Shown in pieces: positions 51,501-57,500 of a stretch of DNA of 64,000 nt; within the stretch, counting starts at the first letter, position 1, and the number at the start of each line of letters is the position of its first letter. This DNA comes from Sphingobacteriales bacterium (GTDB lineage Bacteria; Bacteroidota; Bacteroidia; Chitinophagales; UBA2359). The stretch is taken from NCBI GenBank assembly GCA_016700115.1, contig CP064999.1, positions 4,464,001 to 4,528,000 on the forward strand, written 5' to 3'. The notes under the pieces are model-generated. The model was not told the origin of the DNA. It ran no database searches and was given only the letters and a program-made list of their open reading frames with translations. Made by a program: the position numbers and the translations under genes.

Positions 51501-54500
51501 TGTGGATGTTATACCATTTGCTGATGCCGGTACAGACCAAAGTTTATGTGAAGGCACTGGTTCCGTAACATTAACTGCAACCGGAGGAGTAACTTATGAA
51601 TGGAGTAATTCAGAAAGTACAGAGAGTATAATTGTCAGTCCTTCCATCACAACTGTTTATACTGTAACTGTAACCAGCACAAATGGATGTACTGCGACGG
51701 ACAACATTACTGTTTTTGTAGGAATTGTTCCAATCGCAGATGCCGGAATTGACCAAACTATTTGCCAAGGAGAAATTGTTGATTTAACCGTATCCGGTAT
51801 AGGCAATTATGTTTGGAATACAGGCGAAACAAGCAATAATATTACCGTAGCACCGGTTACAACAACTACTTATACCGTTACAGTTACTAATTCTGATGGA
51901 TGTAGCGATACCGATTCAGTAGTTGTTACTGTTAACAATATCCCTGTTGCAGATGCCGGAAGCGATCAAAGTATTTGTGATGGCGGCAGTGTATCTCTGA
52001 CAGCTACAGGTGGTGACAATTATTTATGGAGCACAGGTTCAGTAAATAATACAATTACCGTTTCTCCTTTAGCCACAACTACTTATACGGTTACTGTCAG
52101 TTTAAACAATGGGTGTACGGACACCGCATCGGTAACTGTAAATGTATCTTCTTTACCAAACGCTAATGCCGGAACTGACGTTACAATCTGTGAAGGTGGA
52201 TTTGCCTTGTTAACAGCAACCGGAGGCGGGTCTTATTTGTGGAATACCGGAGAAACTACTTTCGATTTGTTGGTTACACCGACAGTAACTACAACCTATA
52301 TCGTTACTGTTACTTCAGCCGGTGGATGTAGTGCAGAAGATGATGTAACAGTTACAGTTGCACCACCTTTGGACGCTACATTTACAACTGTTAACGCAAC
52401 ATGTTTTGATGGCGGATCCATCAATCTGTCTGTAACAGGCGGCACATCGCCATATACCTATATATGGTCAGGCGGCTTACCTCCTACCAATATACTGACA
52501 TCAATTGTACCGGCAGGTAATTATACGGTAACCATTTCAGATACAAATAACTGCACATTGGAAGTTGATGTTAATGTTGGAACAGACAATATTCCGGAAT
52601 TGAACATAATTAATACAAATTATGCCACATGCAGCCAAAGTAACGGAAGCATTGAAGTTATAGGAACCGGAGGTGTTGGTAGTTTAACTTATAGCTGGTC
52701 ACATCAACTCTCTTTGAACAGTCCAATTGCAACGAATCTTCCCGCCGGTTTCTATATGGTAACCGTAACAGATGAAAATGGTTGTACAGCCGTCATTTCA
52801 GTTGATGTATTCAATGAGGCAGCGCCCACACTTCAAGTATCAAATATAACTCAAGCCTATTGTGAACAGGCTACCGGCAGCATTTCAGTTTTAGTAACCG
52901 GTGGAACAGGTGCCATTAATTATCTTTGGTCGCATGATTCCGGATTGAACAGTCCTTCAGCATTTGGTTTGTCAGCAGGTACTTACACTTTAACTGTAAC
53001 GGACGCTAATAGTTGTACGAGTGTCATTTCAGCTATTATTACCGATTTGCCACCTCCTTCAATATCCTCTTTTATTGTGGTTGATGATATCTGTAGTTCC
53101 AACGCAGGAAGTATTGATGTAACTGTAACAGGGGGAACCGGAATTATCAACTATTTATGGGCACATGACCTCACCTTGAACAGCAATTTAGCAACAGGAT
53201 TAAGCGAAGGAAACTATTCCGTAACAATTTCTGATGCCAATAATTGTACAGCAGAATCAACCTTTACCGTAAATAATACAAGCGGTCCTGTAATTTCTCT
53301 GATTGATTTAATTGATGCCAGTTGTGGTGAAAATACAGGAAGTGCTACTGTTAGTGTCAGTGGAAGTACTGGAACTGTCACTTTTAGTTGGTCACACAAT
53401 CTATCGCTTAATAGCCCGACAGCATCTAATTTGTCAAGTGGGGGTTATATAGTAAGTGTTACGGATGAAAGTGGCTGTGAAGCAGTATTGCCAATTGCCA
53501 TCGGAGATATTGGTGCACCTGATGTTTCAATCGTTAATATTTCCGGAGAAGCATGTGGACAATTAAACGGCAGTGCAGAAGTTAATGCAACGGGGGGATC
53601 AGGTTCAGCATATACATACACATGGTCTCATGACTTAACTCTGAATGATCCGATTGCAACAAACCTTTCCGCAGGCAGTTATTTCGTCACGGTTACTGAT
53701 GAAGCCGGTTGTGCCTCAGTTGAAACAATAGATATTCCTGTTATCAATGGCCCTTCCATTTTATTGCAATCTCTGAGCAATGATCAATGTAGCCAAGGTG
53801 TTGGCAGTATTATTTTGACTGCAAATTCAGGAATACCTCCCTATTCATATAGTTGGTCTCACGATATTTTACTTGACAGCGGAAGTGCAACAAATTTAAC
53901 GGTTGGGTTTTATACAGTTACAGTTACTGATTCCAATAATTGTACTGCCACTTTAACTGCAAGTTTAGGAAATACTCCCGGGCCAAATATCAGTGTCCTG
54001 AATACAACCGGTGCTACCTGTGGAATGCCTAATGGAAGTGCAGCAGTTACTGTAAGTGGTGGCTCGGGCGGTTATAGCTTTGAATGGTCACACGACACTA
54101 CGTTGAACAATAGCTCAGCGTCCGGTATATTCTCAGGAAATTACACAGTTACTGTAACGGACAGCAATGGATGCATCTCAACAGTTAACCTAACTGTTCC
54201 TGAAATAAACGGTCCTACTTTAAATATTGCCAATGTGATAACCGCTACATGCGGCGAATCAAATGGTAGTGCTTCTGTTATAGCAATTGGAGGCTCCGGT
54301 GCCGTTACTTATGAATGGTCGCATAGTTCTACATTGACAAGTGGTTTGGCTAACGGGTTAGCCGGAGGATTATATAGTGTAACGGTTACAGATGCTAACG
54401 ATTGTACTGCAACTGTCAGTATAACTGTTCCAAATGCGGATGGCCCTGAATTGTTCTTCAATCCAACAAATCCAACTTGCGGCGATTCAAACGGTATTAT

Positions 54501-57500
54501 ACAAGCTTTCGCAGTGGGCGGAAATGGTGGTTATTCTTATGATTGGTCACACAATTCATCATTGAGCAGCGCCACTGCAAACGGACTTGCAGCAGGAACT
54601 TATACGGTAACGCTGACTGACGGAAACGGTTGTAGTACAGTTGAGAGTGTTACGCTCTCCCCTTCTTCAGCACCAACCGCAAGTTTAGCATCAGTAAACG
54701 CTATTTGTGGATTTAACAATGGAAGCATTAATCTATCGGTTGCAGGTGGTACTGCCCCCTATACCTATAACTGGAGTAATACGGCAATCACTGAAGATTT
54801 AAATAACCTTGGTGCCGGAACTTATTCTGTAACAGTAACTTCTTCTAATGGCTGTACTGTTACAGTCAGCACCACTATATCCAATGCTACCGGACCAATT
54901 GTTTCTGCTACTGCTTCTAATGCTTTTTGTGGCGATCCTAACGGAAATATAAATCTTACTGTTTCCGGTGGTACACTGCCTTACACTTTTAACTGGAGTA
55001 ATTCGGCAACTACCGAAGATCTGAATGGCGTAGTATCCGGATTTTATTCTGTAACAGTTACAGATGCAAACAATTGCAGCGCTTCTACCGGCTCAACAGT
55101 TGTGAATATTCCGGGACCGAGTGCAAGTGCAACAGCAATTGATGCTACTTGTGGAAACAACAATGGAAGCATAAATCTCGTAGTGTCAGGCGGCAATTCA
55201 CCCTATTCATTTGACTGGAGCAATGGGGCTACATCGGAAGACTTAACCGCTATCGGTGCAGGTATATATATTGTTACCGTAACAGATGTTAATAATTGTA
55301 CTGTAACAGCAACGGCAACTGTTACAAATGAAGGAGCGCCCACTGCTATCGCAACTACTGTAGATGCCACTTGTAACAATCCGGATGGAAGTGTTGACCT
55401 GAGTGTATCCGGCGGCGCTTCTCCCTACAGTTTCCAATGGAACAATGGTCAGACTTCTGAAGACTTAACCAATGTTTTGGCAGGAGATTATACTGTAACT
55501 GTTACCGATGCTTCAAACTGTGTGGTTACACTTACAGTAACGATTAATGATTCTGCAACTCCTGTCGCATCTGCTGTTGTTACGGATGCAAGCTGTGGAA
55601 ATTCAGATGGCGGCATTGATGTTACAGTAACCGGAAGTTCTTCTCCTTTCTCCTTTATCTGGGATGATGCGGCCGGTTCAATAACCGAAGATTTAACCAA
55701 TGTTCTCGCCGGTACATATACTGTAACTGTAACTGATAACAATGGATGTACAACGTCAGTAATGGCTGTTGTCAACAATTCAGGAGCTCCTTTGGCAAGT
55801 ACTGTCGCAACTGATGCTATTTGTGATTTATTGAATGGCAGTATAGATTTAACGGTTACTGATGGCAATGCCCCGTATTCATATATCTGGAGTAATGGTG
55901 ATACCACTGAAGATATAACCGGATTAGGGCCGGGAGTATATACAGTTACGGTAACAGATAGTAACGGTTGTGCTATCATTACCTCTGATTCCATTAACAG
56001 TTTTGGAACGCAAACCTTGACCGCTGTAGCCACAAATGCGACAAATGGAAACAATAACGGCAGCATTGATCTTACTGTTTCAGGAGGTACTTTCCCATAT
56101 ACTTATATCTGGAGCAATGGAGAAATAACCGAAGATATTTCCGGATTGTCTGAAGGAACCTATTCCGTAACTGTAACCGATGCCAATGGTTGTGAGGCTA
56201 TATTGAGCATTGATGTCAATAATATTGGATGTCCTACTGTTTCAGCTTTGGCTACGGATGCTTCCTGTGGCAATGCTGACGGAAGTGTAACTCTAACTAT
56301 TTCAGGTGGAGTTTTGCCTTATTCCTTTGAATGGAGTAATGGTGACAATACTCAGGATTTAATTAATGTTCCGGCCGGTATTTACGTGGTAACTGTTACC
56401 GATGCAAATAGTTGCACCGCCACAACAAATGCTACGGTTACAAATATTGGTGGTCCAACTCTAAGTGCTGTTTTAACAGATACTTCTTGTGGTGATTCTA
56501 ATGGAAATATTGATGTTTCTGTTTCCGGCGGTACTGCTCCTTATAACTTTGAATGGAGTAATCTGGCAAATTCTGAAGATTTGGCAAATATAATTGCAGG
56601 CACCTATTCACTGACCGTTACAGATGCAAACGGTTGCATAGCCAACTTTACAGCCACACTCAACAATACAGACGGGGCTTCAGCTATTTCTGCCATAACC
56701 CTTGATTCTACCTGCGGACAAGATAATGGTAGTGTTGCAATAACTATTACCGGAGGCAACGCTCCTTTCAATTTTGAATGGAGCAACGGAACTACAAATC
56801 AGGATTTAACCGGTGTAGTTTCCGGTTCTTATACGGTAACAGTAACTGACAGCAATGGATGTTCTATCTCTGCAAACGCAGTCGTCAACGACTTACCTGC
56901 TCAAACAGTGGTGGCTACAGCTTTCGATTCGACTTGCGGCAATGCCGTTGGTGCCATTACACTTGCTATTTCCGGAGGTGTTTCACCATTTACCTTCAAC
57001 TGGAGTAACGGCGAAACTACTCAGGATTTGATTGATTTGCCTGCAGGAACTTATGATGTTACGGTTACAGACGCAAACAATTGCACCGCTTTTGCAAGTG
57101 CAATTGTTAACAATACTGATGGCCCTGAAATTTTGGCATTGATCGGTCATAGTTTTTGTGGGGATGCAAATGGAAGTATTGACTTAACAGTTTCAGACGG
57201 AACTGCGCCTTATGAGTTTGTCTGGGACAATAGCCTCACTACTGAAGACTTGTCAAATCTGCCTGCAGGAACTTATTCGGTTACTGTAACAGATGCGATG
57301 AATTGTCAGGCAGTTTTCAGTGCTACGGTAAATAATTCAGATTCTCCGGTGGTCACAGTTACTTCAACAGACAGTACCTGTGGTAATTCAAACGGCAGTG
57401 TGGATATCACCGTTTCCGGTGGAATTATCCCTTATAATTTTAGCTGGGACAATGGAAGTTCTTTGGAAGACCTGACAAATATTTCAGCCGGAGATTATAC

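Larger units (their letters stand above)
35751..52362 (+). repeat. Array of about 78 Ig-like modules of 213 bp (71 aa)
   Basis: Consensus landmarks are AGAPQTIC, GGGTYLWNTG, TTYSVTVT, GC and VTVNPLP. The region length divided by 213 gives 78. Three zones are visible: early divergent copies with some Lys (to about 38.9 kb); near-identical copies lacking charged residues (about 39.1-43.4 kb); and an acidic zone (from about 44.05 kb) with DGNGC/DANGC and AGADQ. Copies keep the exact 213-base period over long stretches. Confidence 0.9.

Noticed and set aside
55488..56066. Minus-strand open frame of 192 codons, and many similar ones between 36 and 59.6 kb
   Set aside because: They are antisense shadows of the Thr/Val/Ser-rich modules and recur at the module period. 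None has its own start context or a known motif.
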